64,000 nt of DNA from Stieleria sp. JC731 (GCF_020966635.1 NZ_JAJKFQ010000002.1:1301996-1365995); one strand, 5' to 3'; numbered from the stretch's first letter, positions 33,685 through 42,654 are shown. The notes: generated by a model from the sequence alone, not told the origin. Numbers and translations: made by a program.

Positions 33685-34815
33685 ATGCACCTAGACAAAC
33701 TCCTTCAGCATGAGCATGTAAATCTTCCTACAGACTGGAAAAAGTCCCATGACTTCGAGGGTTTCCTTACCGTTCTGTTCCAGAACTACCTTTCAGCTAT
33801 CAACGATCTAGCTCCATGTCCAGTGAAAGAGTTGGTAGCGAAGAATGCGACTCGAATCGAAAATCTCGCGGACTCGATCAAGCAGACCGTTGCACTATTT
33901 TTCGACGGGCATCCACAGGATGCGTACTCTAGGTTCGAGGAAGCGATTAAAGCAGTTCTCCCAGAATTGAATTCGATCGCGTTAAAGAACATCTCTGCAA
34001 CCGATCTAGGGTTCACATACAGAGTCCGCGTATCTGACACACCCTTGGATGATCCGAAGGCTTTGTTCCATATACCTTTTGAACTGCGGTCGAAGGTAGG
34101 AACTCAACGCTACAGTATTCCAGGCCTGCCGTGTCTATACCTGGGAGGTTCGCTGTATACCTGCTGGGAAGAGATGGGGCGTCCACCTTTACACAAACTT
34201 TATTGCTCTGCTTTTTGGCTGGCTTGCGATCGCCCCGTAAAAATACTGAATCTCTCAAACCGCCCTGCTCGACTAGCTTTATATACAAACCAAGAAACCG
34301 ATCTACGAGATAGTGACCCAGGATTTGAATTCATCGTTCCAAGTTTGATTCTTTGGCCGCTGATTGCAGCTTGCTCAATTCGCGTAAAAGATCGAGGCGG
34401 TCCGTTCAAGCCTGAATACATAGTTCCTCAGTTGCTACTCCAGTGGATCACCAAGAACGAGGGGTTCGATGGAGTTTGCTACTTTTCAACACACGTTTCA
34501 CCGGTTTTCAAGACAGACGCGCGACCAGCGTGCAACTTTGTTTTTCCTGCTCAAGTGAAGGCAAGCAACGGGATGTGCGAGTTTCTTCGGTCGAGTTTTA
34601 GAATGACCAAGCCATATGGATGGGAGTTTCTTGACTCGTTCAATTTCCGGGTTGGTCCTGGTGGTCACCTTGTGCCCACCGTAGAAGCAGAGTTCATCGA
34701 AGGTTCTGTCGAACCTTACTACAATTCAAAATTTGGAATGATTGAAACAAAGCTGAATCAGATTGCCGATCGAATTTTGATCGCTGAAGGCTATTACAAG
34801 ACTGACGCCACCTAA
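33685..34815 (+). CDS. RES-domain protein (predicted NAD+-consuming enzyme) embedded in the type I RM operon
   Basis: A 376-residue protein. The N-terminal 100 residues are helical, possibly the HEPN/RES N-terminal domain. The RES domain follows with TYRVRVSDTP (Arg113), FELRSKVGTQRYSIPGLPC (Tyr143), LYLGGSLYTCWEEMG (Glu162/163) and a later GVCYFSTHVSP with the conserved Ser. Known: RES toxins of Xre-RES pairs degrade NAD+ using Arg, Tyr, Glu and Ser at these positions. Inferred: a suicide effector that may act when restriction fails. It sits 3 bases after hsdR and 15 bases before hsdM, so it is co-expressed with the RM enzyme. No adjacent antitoxin is seen; the XRE gene downstream lies three genes away. 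Confidence 0.85.
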   Translation: MHLDKLLQHEHVNLPTDWKKSHDFEGFLTVLFQNYLSAINDLAPCPVKELVAKNATRIENLADSIKQTVALFFDGHPQDAYSRFEEAIKAVLPELNSIALKNISATDLGFTYRVRVSDTPLDDPKALFHIPFELRSKVGTQRYSIPGLPCLYLGGSLYTCWEEMGRPPLHKLYCSAFWLACDRPVKILNLSNRPARLALYTNQETDLRDSDPGFEFIVPSLILWPLIAACSIRVKDRGGPFKPEYIVPQLLLQWITKNEGFDGVCYFSTHVSPVFKTDARPACNFVFPAQVKASNGMCEFLRSSFRMTKPYGWEFLDSFNFRVGPGGHLVPTVEAEFIEGSVEPYYNSKFGMIETKLNQIADRILIAEGYYKTDAT

Positions 34816-34830
34816 CGGTAGGATTACGAG

Positions 34831-36423
34831 ATGGCAAAAAAGAAAGCCAAGACGGCTAAGAGGCCCGCAGCCCCGAAAACGACCGCGCAGCAATTGGGCT
34901 CACTGATCAAATCGGCTCGCGACATCATGCGCAAGGACAAGGGACTCAACGGAGACCTTGATCGTTTGCCGCTACTTACATGGGTCATGTTCTTAAAGTT
35001 TCTTGATGATCGAGAGAAGCTACAGGAAGCACGAGCTGAGATCGCCGGCAAGAAGTACAAGTCCGCCATTGAGGCGCCCTATCGTTGGCGTGACTGGGCA
35101 ACGGATAAGGATGGTATCACGGGTGATGAGCTGATCGCGTTCGTCAACCAAGATGAAGCGACTCGGCCGGATGGAAGTCGCGGACTCGGTTTGCTGGCGT
35201 ATTTGCGTGGGCTGCAGGCCACTGCCGATGATCGGCGACGTGGAGTCATTGCGACAGTGTTCGATGGCGTCAACAACCGCATGTTGTCGGGCTACCTATT
35301 GCGTGATGTGATCAACCTTGTCGATGGAATTCATTTCGATTCGACCGACGAGATTCACACGCTGGCTCGGCTTTACGAGTCGATGCTTCGCGAGATGCGG
35401 GACGCGGCCGGTGATTCGGGCGAGTTCTATACGCCAAGACCCGTCGTTCAATTCATGGTTCAAGTGACCAATCCGCAGCTTGGTGAGGTCGTGCTCGATC
35501 CAGCCTGCGGCACTGGCGGGTTTCTGTCGGAAGCATTCGAGCACTTGGAGAAGCAATGCAATACGGTCCAGCAGCGTAAGACGCTTCAGGAAAAAAGCAT
35601 CTTTGGTGGCGAGGCAAAACCGCTGCCTTACATGCTGGCTCAGATGAACCTACTTCTACACGGGCTTGACGCACCTTCGATTGACTATGGCAATTCGCTG
35701 ACCGTGAAGATCACCGAATTGGGTGCCAAGGACCGCGTTGACGTCATTCTGACGAATCCACCGTTTGGCGGCGAAGAAGAAGCCGGCATTCGCAACAACT
35801 TTCCGGCCGATAAGCAAACGTCCGAGACGGCTTTGCTGTTCCTGCAACTCATCATGCGAAAGCTGAGGAAGCCTGCCGGCAATAATGCAATTGGCGGCCG
35901 TGCCGGAGTCGTTGTTCCAAACGGAACGTTGTTTGGCGACGGAGTCTGTGCGCGAATTAAAGAAGAACTTCTGAAAGAATTCAATTTGCACACGATCGTA
36001 CGATTGCCCAACGGCGTTTTTGCGCCCTACACGATCATTCCAACCAACTTGCTCTTTTTCGATCGCTCTGGACCGACCAAGGCGATTTGGTATTACGAAC
36101 TGCCGCCTCCGGAAGGTCGCAAGAACTACACGAAGACTAAGCCAATTCAGCCGAATGAGTTTGACGACGTTGCCAAATGGTTTGCGTTGAAACGTAGGAA
36201 GGAAACGGATAACGCATGGAGAGTGTCCGTCGATGATGTCCTTAAGTACGACGACACAGGTGCACTAGTCTCTTGCAACTTGGACCAGAAGAACCCTAAA
36301 AGCGCGGAGGCCCTTGAACATCTGCCACCGGAGAAACTGGCCGACGATATTCTGGTGAAAGAGCGGCGCATCATCGAGATAATGGAAGAGATCAAGGCCG
36401 AGTTGGCAAGGAGCAGCGGTTAG
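34831..36423 (+). CDS. hsdM: Type I DNA methyltransferase, M subunit
   Basis: A 530-residue N6-adenine methyltransferase. Seen: a Lys/Ala-rich N terminus, the HsdM helical N domain (LPLLTWVMFLKFLDDREKL), GEFYTPRPVVQFMV, SAM motif I LDPACGTGGFLSEAFEHL (about residue 223) and catalytic NPPFGGEEE (about 309). Role: with HsdS it methylates the host recognition site and is also required for restriction. Its stop is directly followed by the hsdS start. The family length is normal and no motif is altered. Confidence 0.95.
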   Translation: MAKKKAKTAKRPAAPKTTAQQLGSLIKSARDIMRKDKGLNGDLDRLPLLTWVMFLKFLDDREKLQEARAEIAGKKYKSAIEAPYRWRDWATDKDGITGDELIAFVNQDEATRPDGSRGLGLLAYLRGLQATADDRRRGVIATVFDGVNNRMLSGYLLRDVINLVDGIHFDSTDEIHTLARLYESMLREMRDAAGDSGEFYTPRPVVQFMVQVTNPQLGEVVLDPACGTGGFLSEAFEHLEKQCNTVQQRKTLQEKSIFGGEAKPLPYMLAQMNLLLHGLDAPSIDYGNSLTVKITELGAKDRVDVILTNPPFGGEEEAGIRNNFPADKQTSETALLFLQLIMRKLRKPAGNNAIGGRAGVVVPNGTLFGDGVCARIKEELLKEFNLHTIVRLPNGVFAPYTIIPTNLLFFDRSGPTKAIWYYELPPPEGRKNYTKTKPIQPNEFDDVAKWFALKRRKETDNAWRVSVDDVLKYDDTGALVSCNLDQKNPKSAEALEHLPPEKLADDILVKERRIIEIMEEIKAELARSSG

Positions 36424-37581
36424 ATGAATCAGCAAAACTGGCCAATGGTCCCGCTTGGCGAACTTATCTCCAAAAGTGATGAACGAGTGATTGTCGAGGT
36501 CGATCAAGAGTATCCGAACTTTGGGATCTACAATTGCGGACGAGGGCTATTCGAAAAACCACCGATCTCTGGTTCGACATCGAGTGCGTCGTCGCTGTAC
36601 CGCGCAAGAGCGAATCAGTTTGTGTACAGCAGACTATTCGCTTTTGAAGGGGCCTATGGATTAGTTCCGGTTGAATTCGATGGACACTTCGTGTCGAACG
36701 AATTTCCCTTGTTTGAGTGCAATGAAGAACGACTTCACTATCGGTTTCTGGCCTGGTTTTTCCGCAGATCCACAACCTGGACAGAGGTTGCTCAATTTAC
36801 GACAGGAATGGGTAGTCGCAGACAACGAATCAAGCCAGAGGCACTATACAATTACGCGATTCCATTACCGTCAATTGATGAGCAAATCGCGATCTCAGAA
36901 CGGATCGAATCCATCCACCAAAAGCTGCAACAGATTTATGCGGCACATCACGAAGTTGACAGCCTTTCGCTCGGACTCTTGCGAAGCAGAATGAGTGAAG
37001 TCACTGCGGATTCAGAGTACTTTCCCTTGGTAAATGTTGCACCGATTGTCCGCAGACGCGTCCTGCCGAAACCAGGGGAGACTTTTGCTGAGCTTGGCAT
37101 ACGCTCGTTCGGAAAGGGAACGTTTCACAAGCCATCACTAGATTTCATGTCAGTGGGTTCAAAAAAGCTTTATCGAATCGAGGCCGGTGATTTAGTGTTC
37201 AGCAACGTCTTCGCGTGGGAGGGCGCGATTGCTGTTGCCAAGGCAAAGGATCACGGCCGGGTCGGCTCCCACCGGTTTATTACTTGCGTACCTAAGGAAG
37301 GTCTCGCGACTCCGCAATTTCTGTGCTTCTATTTGTTGACACCAGAGGGAATGGCCAGCATCAGTGATGCTTCGCCGGGCGGTGCGGGACGAAACCGAAC
37401 GCTTGGTTTAAAAAAACTTGAAAAAATCAAGGTTCCAATTCCGGAGATGGCGGAGCAACAACGATTTGGAACGCTATTAAAACGCATAAGATCCGCGCAC
37501 CGAGAGCGAACTAAGGCCAAAGCTAATCTCGACGCTATGATGCCATCAATCCTCGACCGTGCATTCAAAGGGGAGCTTTAA
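36424..37581 (+). CDS. hsdS: Type I restriction specificity subunit S
   Basis: A 385-residue HsdS with two target-recognition halves. Seen: the two halves share wording, YPNFGIYNCGRGLFEKP with QFVYSRLFAFEGAYGLV in the first and FAELGIRSFGKGTFHKP with DLVFSNVFAWEGAIAVA in the second, each followed by a conserved helix (PLPSIDEQIAISERIESIHQ and IPEMAEQQRFGTLLKRI). Role: each half reads one half of a bipartite DNA site. The likeness of the halves suggests similar half-sites, so the target may be near-palindromic. It is adjacent to hsdM without a gap and is intact. Confidence 0.93.
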   Translation: MNQQNWPMVPLGELISKSDERVIVEVDQEYPNFGIYNCGRGLFEKPPISGSTSSASSLYRARANQFVYSRLFAFEGAYGLVPVEFDGHFVSNEFPLFECNEERLHYRFLAWFFRRSTTWTEVAQFTTGMGSRRQRIKPEALYNYAIPLPSIDEQIAISERIESIHQKLQQIYAAHHEVDSLSLGLLRSRMSEVTADSEYFPLVNVAPIVRRRVLPKPGETFAELGIRSFGKGTFHKPSLDFMSVGSKKLYRIEAGDLVFSNVFAWEGAIAVAKAKDHGRVGSHRFITCVPKEGLATPQFLCFYLLTPEGMASISDASPGGAGRNRTLGLKKLEKIKVPIPEMAEQQRFGTLLKRIRSAHRERTKAKANLDAMMPSILDRAFKGEL

Positions 37582-37583
37582 CC

Positions 37584-37952
37584 ATGGCCAAAAAGAAGAA
37601 GCAGACATTCGGCGAACGCTTGCGTGAAGCACGTGTCGCGAAAGGGTATAGCCTTCGCAAGTTTTCCATTGCTGTCGACGTTAGTCCGACCTACCTATCG
37701 CAAGTCGAACAGGGCAAGGTAGCTCCACCTACAGCAGACCGCGTCGAGCGGATCGCGACGTTGCTTGAAGAGAGTGTTGATGAATGGATGGCGTTGGCGG
37801 ATCGACTTTCAGAAGATCTGCCGGACATTATCCACACTGACCCGGCAGTACCTGATCTTTTGCGGGCCGTGAAAGGAATGTCACCCGAGCAAATCAAGCG
37901 ACTGAGAGAGGCGGCTGACGAAATTCGCGAAGAAAAAGGCAAGTACAAATGA
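37584..37952 (+). CDS. XRE-family HTH regulator
   Basis: A 122-residue Cro/CI-type protein. Seen: the HTH FGERLREARVAKGYSLRKFS followed by VSPTYLSQVEQGKVAPP at residues 8-50, then a helical dimerisation part. A ribosome-binding site (GGGGAGC) lies in the end of hsdS, whose stop is three bases upstream. Its stop overlaps the start of the ImmA/IrrE gene (ATGA). Known: XRE plus ImmA/IrrE pairs form protease-controlled switches, where the protease cleaves the repressor on a signal. Inferred: it controls this operon or the palindromes at 38722 and 38824. Confidence 0.9.
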   Translation: MAKKKKQTFGERLREARVAKGYSLRKFSIAVDVSPTYLSQVEQGKVAPPTADRVERIATLLEESVDEWMALADRLSEDLPDIIHTDPAVPDLLRAVKGMSPEQIKRLREAADEIREEKGKYK

Positions 37953-38716
37953 CGCGTCGGGGCATGGGCAAGTACGGTGTGGATTTCATCACACCACAGC
38001 AAATGGACTTTGAAGTCCAGCAATTGATGACCGAGTTCGGAAACGCTCAACGTCAGATAATCGAGCCACCGATCCCTATCGACGACATTGTCGAACTTTA
38101 CTTGAAGCTCGACTTTGAGATCATCGACGCCAAGGAGTTGTTTCAAGTCGATGGCGTCTTTGGTGCGCTGTGGGTGGAAGAGCAAAAAATCGGCATCGAC
38201 CAATCTCTCGATCCCCACGAACATCCACAGATGCTCGGGCGATACCACTTCACGCTCGCTCATGAAGTCGGCCACTGGCGGCTCCATCGCCGCAAATTTC
38301 AAAAGCGCGTCGTCACGCAAACTTCGCTCTTGCCCGACGATCCAAATCGCCCCAACTATATCTGCCGCGACGGCGACGACGACCCGATCGAACTCCAAGC
38401 CGATATGTTTGCGGCAATGCTGATGATGCCCGAGGCCATGATCCGCCGGGTCTGGCACAGCCAAACCGAACACGGCGATCCGATGTCTCTGGACGAAATT
38501 CGCGCCAACGCATCCCCAGATCTACAAGCTGAAATCCAGCGGAGGCTGAGATTCAAAACCGGACCCCTCGCAGAGGAGAACGCCCTCTTTGAAGCCGCCG
38601 CGAAGCCGATGGCCGACATCTTTGAAGTCTCACCACCGGCAATGCGAAGACGCCTGCAAAAATTAAATTTGCTCGTGAAAGTCAAAGAAAAGACGTTGTT
38701 TGACGACCTGGACTGA
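37949..38716 (+). CDS. ImmA/IrrE-family zinc metallopeptidase
   Basis: A 255-residue protein. Seen: YHFTLAHEVGHWRLHR with the zinc-binding HEVGH at residues 105-109, and the distal ELQADMFAAMLMMPEAMI that supplies the third ligand. The N-terminal part (PIDDIVELYLKLDFEI) is typical of the COG2856 group. The last 60 residues (FEAAAKPMADIFEVSPPAMR, then RRLQKLNLL) look like a DNA- or substrate-binding helix pair. Known: these peptidases cut their partner XRE repressor. Inferred: it senses stress or phage attack and derepresses defence genes. It is translationally coupled to the XRE gene. Confidence 0.92.
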   Translation: MTRRGMGKYGVDFITPQQMDFEVQQLMTEFGNAQRQIIEPPIPIDDIVELYLKLDFEIIDAKELFQVDGVFGALWVEEQKIGIDQSLDPHEHPQMLGRYHFTLAHEVGHWRLHRRKFQKRVVTQTSLLPDDPNRPNYICRDGDDDPIELQADMFAAMLMMPEAMIRRVWHSQTEHGDPMSLDEIRANASPDLQAEIQRRLRFKTGPLAEENALFEAAAKPMADIFEVSPPAMRRRLQKLNLLVKVKEKTLFDDLD

Positions 38717-38721
38717 CGTGT

Positions 38722-38736
38722 GTGTTTGTAAAACAC
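38722..38736. promoter_or_regulatory. 15-base palindrome GTGTTT-N3-AAACAC, copy 1 (operator candidate)
   Basis: A perfect six-base inverted repeat with a three-base centre, six bases after the stop of the ImmA/IrrE gene. It abuts TTGACA at 38737-38742, a consensus -35 box. A second copy lies at 38824. Inferred target of the XRE repressor encoded upstream. Confidence 0.4.
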
Positions 38737-38823
38737 TTGACACCCTTCGGAAGTTTGCTCCAATTAGATCTGCATGAAGTTGTGGCCGCACATCGCGGTC
38801 ATTTTTCGCAACCCAATCGTGCA

Positions 38824-38838
38824 GTGTTTAGCAAACAC
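38824..38838. promoter_or_regulatory. 15-base palindrome GTGTTT-N3-AAACAC, copy 2 (operator candidate)
   Basis: The same arms as copy 1 with centre AGC, 102 bases downstream and 25 bases before the zinc-ribbon start. The sequence after it (CAACG then six T) could also make it a weak terminator, but the repetition of the arms favours an operator pair. Confidence 0.4.
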
Positions 38839-38862
38839 CAACGTTTTTTCGGAGAAAAGCAG

Positions 38863-39030
38863 ATGCTCGTGAAGCTACTTAAATGCCAGATTTGTGGCCA
38901 CCGTTTCGAAGTCGAAGTCTTTGATCGAGAAGACCCCCGCGAGAAAGACGAGCCCGGCTATCCGGTCGTTTGTGAGAAGTGTGCGAGTCCAAGACTCGAA
39001 CCCGTCTGGGTCCGCAGGAAGGCAGGCTAG
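38863..39030 (+). CDS. Small zinc-ribbon protein
   Basis: A 55-residue protein starting at the ATG at 38863 after GGAG. Seen: LLKCQICGHRFEVEVFD and VVCEKCASPRLEPVWVR, two CxxC knuckles forming one rubredoxin-like ribbon. A longer frame beginning at 38722 would cover the two palindromes and has no ribosome-binding site, so I rejected it. The function is unknown. It follows the XRE-ImmA pair in the same direction, behind its own likely promoter, and ends before a hairpin at 39039. Confidence 0.7.
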   Translation: MLVKLLKCQICGHRFEVEVFDREDPREKDEPGYPVVCEKCASPRLEPVWVRRKAG

Positions 39031-39038
39031 AGGCAGCC

Positions 39039-39063
39039 CGGCATCGCCAACGTTGGTATGCCG
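39039..39063. terminator. Hairpin after the zinc-ribbon gene
   Basis: CGGCAT (39039-39044) pairs with ATGCCG (39058-39063), and inside them lies the palindrome CCAACGTTGG. It begins nine bases after the zinc-ribbon stop. There is no T tract, so it may be a Rho-dependent or processing structure instead of an intrinsic terminator. Confidence 0.4.
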
Positions 39064-39142
39064 TGGAAGCCGTGCCGCAACGTGATGTATGCCGACGGGA
39101 ACCCACCGCCACTATCAATAGATTCTTTGGAGACCAATCTAG

Positions 39143-40093
39143 ATGGCCAACCTATTTTTTTCATACTCGCACCGCGACGAAGTGATTCGTGACGAGCTTG
39201 AAATACACCTTGCGATGCTGAAACGACAGGGTGTCATCGAGACTTGGCATGATCGGCGAATTGTTGCCGGTGATGAATTCAACGGCAAGATAAGTGAGCA
39301 CTTGGAAAAGGCGGACATTGTGCTGCTTCTTGTAAGCCCCTACTTCATTGCGTCGCAGTACTGCTACGCCGTAGAAATGACGAGGGCCATGGAGCGACAC
39401 GACGCCGGGGACGCCCGCGTCATTCCTGTTATTGTGGATCCTTGCGAGTGGCACATGGCTCCGTTCGGGAAGCTTTTGGCGATACCGCAGGATGGAAAAC
39501 CAATATCAAAGTTTCCAAACATGCACGATGCGTTTCTTCAGATTACGAGTGCGATTCGCCAGGCCGCATCAGGAAACGCCGCTTCGTCCAGCCTTTCGAA
39601 AGAGGCCTTTTTTCCGGTTCAAGAAGCAACATTGGTTTCTGAAAATCCACGATCAAGCAATCTGCGTTTGAAACGCGATTTCTCGCAGCGTGACAAGGAC
39701 CGATTCCGTGAAGATTCCTTTCAATACATGGCCACTTTCTTCGAGGGTTCGCTGTCCGAGCTTCAATCTCGAAATCCCGGCATCGAAACGTCATTCCGCC
39801 AAGTCGACGCGAACACTTTTACGGCAACCATCTACGAGCATGGCTCGCCGAAGTCTGAATGTTCGGTCAGCCTGTCTGACAGCTTCGGTGGGGACCAAAT
39901 CGCGTATAGCGCTGACAAATCAAGCCGCGGCAGCTCGTGCAACGAATTGCTCGGTGTTGTGACGGATGGAATTGCATTGGGGTGGCGACCGACAATGGGA
40001 TTTCACTTTCGTGAGGTGTCTGACGAGCAACTGACCCAGGCGGGTGCAGCAGAATACTTCTGGTCGCGTCTGATCGAACCACTTCAACGTTAA
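39143..40093 (+). CDS. TIR-domain protein (predicted NADase effector)
   Basis: A 316-residue protein. Seen: the TIR start LFFSYSHRDEVIRDELEIHL, the box 2-like HDRRIVAGDEFNGKISEHL, DIVLLLVSPYFIASQYC, and Glu78 in YCYAVEMTRAMERH at the catalytic position; RVIPVIVDPCEW and FGKLLAIPQDGKPIS complete the domain by about residue 125. The C-terminal 150 residues are a beta-rich domain I do not recognise. Known: bacterial TIR domains with this Glu cleave NAD+ or make signalling nucleotides in anti-phage defence. Inferred: the C-terminal part is the sensor. Nucleotide signalling to the adjacent phospholipase is possible but unproven. Confidence 0.9.
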   Translation: MANLFFSYSHRDEVIRDELEIHLAMLKRQGVIETWHDRRIVAGDEFNGKISEHLEKADIVLLLVSPYFIASQYCYAVEMTRAMERHDAGDARVIPVIVDPCEWHMAPFGKLLAIPQDGKPISKFPNMHDAFLQITSAIRQAASGNAASSSLSKEAFFPVQEATLVSENPRSSNLRLKRDFSQRDKDRFREDSFQYMATFFEGSLSELQSRNPGIETSFRQVDANTFTATIYEHGSPKSECSVSLSDSFGGDQIAYSADKSSRGSSCNELLGVVTDGIALGWRPTMGFHFREVSDEQLTQAGAAEYFWSRLIEPLQR

Positions 40094-40221
40094 TCCAATC
40101 CAAAGTCCGACACTGATTCCTTTAGGCCGAGCACTATTGAATCCGGTCGGGATAGCAGCGACTTTGATTTATGATTCAAATTTTTCAGTTAGACCGCCCG
40201 GCCGCAATTTGGAATTTCTAG

Positions 40222-42366
40222 ATGTTCGATTATCGCGTTCCCCAGGCCTTAAAGAAACTTCTCGGTCGCCACTTGCTGACAGTGCTTGCTTTGGCGGCGT
40301 TTCTTTTCGTAGGGCTTTCGGTGGACCAGATCCGAGAGTTGGTCATTGACGTGTTCGCCGTCGGCGGCATGATCCGATGGATGACTTTCGCGCTGGCCAT
40401 CTGGGGTGCTGTGTTAATTGGATATTTCCTGTTTCTCTCGCCTGATGAAACGGTTGTGGATCGCACGCTCCGAAAGGTGCCAATTTCCGTGCGGCGTTTG
40501 CTCCGATATCCATTCCGAGTGTTTGTTGTTACACCGACGCAAGCGTTATATTGGATTGCGCGGCTTGGGCGAAAGTTTGGCGGGACTGGCTGGGCTGTTT
40601 TCGTCAATTTGACGTTGGCCGGCCTTGGGCTTTGGATGGCCATGTCGTGCCCGCTTTCACCGTCATTACTATCCAGCATCGATTCGGTGTGGCCTCTCCC
40701 GGGCGGTTTCATTCGTATGCTGGGACTGTTCGCCGCAATGGTAGCGCTCTGGCTGGGGCTAGGAACCTGGGTGGGTCCAGACCGTGTCCTCGATGGCCCT
40801 GATCAGACTGAGGAAACTGGGGAAGCGGACGAAACAGTCCAGAGGCGAGTGCGGGTGTGGCGACGCACTGGTGAAGTGTTATCCATTCTTCTCGTGTCAG
40901 CGTTGCTATTGGAACTGGTCTGGGTTGCAGTGGAGTCGTCAGATGCTTTCGACATGTCGGTTTACACAGTTTGGGCGTTCTTAGTTCTTGGTTTTACTGG
41001 CACGCTCTTAGCCGCGTTATTTGATTTCCTCTATCGAAACACATACTGGCCCTGGCGGCTGATCGTTTGCTTGGTGTTGGGTTTGGCCGCCAGCCTGACC
41101 AGCCACGTAGACCTGGGCCCAACAGATGTTCCAGATGTCGTGGAACAATTAAGAAGCGTAGAGCCAGTGGACTGGGTTGAAGCGTCGCTTCGCCGCTTGC
41201 GGAATGAACCAGAAGGCCCCGTCATCATCGTCACTGCTAGCGGGGGCGGTTCACGGGCAGCATTGGTTGCGGCATTGTCGCTGGAAATCGTTGAGGACGA
41301 ATTTCGCCAGGACGGGCAGCATCCAGCTTGTGTATGGTTGGGAAGCGGAGTTTCTGGCGGCGGCCTCGCATTGGCTGCCCATTACTATCCATCTGATTGG
41401 CAGCTATCGACGCAGGACGCGGTTACCCGCGATTACCTCGGACCGATCTTCCGAGGCTTCCTGACTCCCTTTTCCAATCGTGGTGAGTCGTTGACCGCGT
41501 ATTGGGATCGAGCATTTCCCTGGCAGTCGATCGATCAGACAACGCTGGACCCAGGTAAACCGCTGCTCACGTTCGGTGTGGCCGATATCGATACCGGACG
41601 ACGCGTGATTGTGGGGTTTCCGAGATTGCCGAAAGGTTGGTTTTCACGCTGGAGACTGGAACAAACCGCGGAAGGCGAACGATGGACTCTCTCGGACAAA
41701 GACCACGAACCGTACAGCCTTTCAACCCTTCAGGCCGGCGGCACCCAGCCAAACGTTCGGCTAACCCGGGCCGTTCGAATGTCGTCGTCCTTTCCGTTCG
41801 GGTTTGAGCCTACTCGAATTGCCGCAGAGGTCCCCGAGCCGAACAACGGTTCGGATGACCAAATCCATTTCCTGGATGGCGGGATGGTCGACAACACGGG
41901 TGTTGATTCGGTGTTGGCCATCCTATCCAAAATTGAAACCACTGAAACACCGAGTTGCCAGCAGCTTGCTAGAGAGTTGCGACGGCGTGGCATTTTCCTT
42001 ATTGAGATTGACGCGGGGGCAGGATCTGGCGATGTAGCAGAGTCGGGTTTGTTAAGTCGGGTGACGCAACCATTTGGAGGCTACAACCGAGGCGTCTATG
42101 CAGCAGCAAAACGAGCACGAGACCGAAATGTCGCCGAGCTGCGCACGCAATACGGTGGAGACTTTACGACGGAACCAATTGAGTCATACCCAGCGAGCGA
42201 TGACGTGACCGAGGTCATGACCACTTTGGCCTTGCCGGAGCACGATGTCCGACGACTAATCGCATCCTTCGAGGATCCAGCGAGGGAAAAGATCATTCGT
42301 GAAGCCCTTCGGAAACGATATGCGGAACTGTCGGATCGCGAAAGCATCCCACACCGCAATCAATAA
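40222..42366 (+). CDS. Membrane-embedded patatin-like phospholipase
   Basis: A 714-residue protein. The first 310 residues contain about seven hydrophobic helices (for example LLTVLALAAFLFVGLSV, WMTFALAIWGAVLIGYFLF, FIRMLGLFAAMVALWLGLG). The patatin domain follows with the oxyanion loop TASGGGSRAALVAAL, nucleophile Ser378 in GSGVSGGGLALA, and the dyad Asp552 in FLDGGMVDNTGVDS. Known: patatin enzymes hydrolyse phospholipids and serve as membrane-killing effectors in CBASS and other systems. Inferred: an abortive-infection effector already sited in the membrane. A house-keeping lipase role is the alternative. It starts 128 bases after the TIR gene on the same strand. Confidence 0.88.
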   Translation: MFDYRVPQALKKLLGRHLLTVLALAAFLFVGLSVDQIRELVIDVFAVGGMIRWMTFALAIWGAVLIGYFLFLSPDETVVDRTLRKVPISVRRLLRYPFRVFVVTPTQALYWIARLGRKFGGTGWAVFVNLTLAGLGLWMAMSCPLSPSLLSSIDSVWPLPGGFIRMLGLFAAMVALWLGLGTWVGPDRVLDGPDQTEETGEADETVQRRVRVWRRTGEVLSILLVSALLLELVWVAVESSDAFDMSVYTVWAFLVLGFTGTLLAALFDFLYRNTYWPWRLIVCLVLGLAASLTSHVDLGPTDVPDVVEQLRSVEPVDWVEASLRRLRNEPEGPVIIVTASGGGSRAALVAALSLEIVEDEFRQDGQHPACVWLGSGVSGGGLALAAHYYPSDWQLSTQDAVTRDYLGPIFRGFLTPFSNRGESLTAYWDRAFPWQSIDQTTLDPGKPLLTFGVADIDTGRRVIVGFPRLPKGWFSRWRLEQTAEGERWTLSDKDHEPYSLSTLQAGGTQPNVRLTRAVRMSSSFPFGFEPTRIAAEVPEPNNGSDDQIHFLDGGMVDNTGVDSVLAILSKIETTETPSCQQLARELRRRGIFLIEIDAGAGSGDVAESGLLSRVTQPFGGYNRGVYAAAKRARDRNVAELRTQYGGDFTTEPIESYPASDDVTEVMTTLALPEHDVRRLIASFEDPAREKIIREALRKRYAELSDRESIPHRNQ

Positions 42367-42654
42367 GGCTCGCAAGCGAATTAGGCTAAATGCAATCGAT
42401 TTCTCGACAATAGCGATCAGTTGCACGGAAATCTGCGTGGAAGCCAGCATTACCACGGGAGGCCTCTCAAAATGCTCTTATCGTCTCTTGCCTAACGATT
42501 AATGTGCGGCCGACGCCGAGGTAGATCATTTTCTTTACCTGCTTACGTTGCCATGTCTGTCAATTCGATACTGAAGAAGTGTCTTTCAGCCCGTCGGTCA
42601 TGGGCAGGAAGGCCAGGGTGGCGGAAAATGGGGTGATAGGAGCACATGGCAATG

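Noticed and set aside
38722..38862. 47-residue N-terminal extension of the zinc-ribbon protein
   Set aside because: The region carries the two palindromes and a likely -35 box; GGAG precedes the later ATG at 38863.
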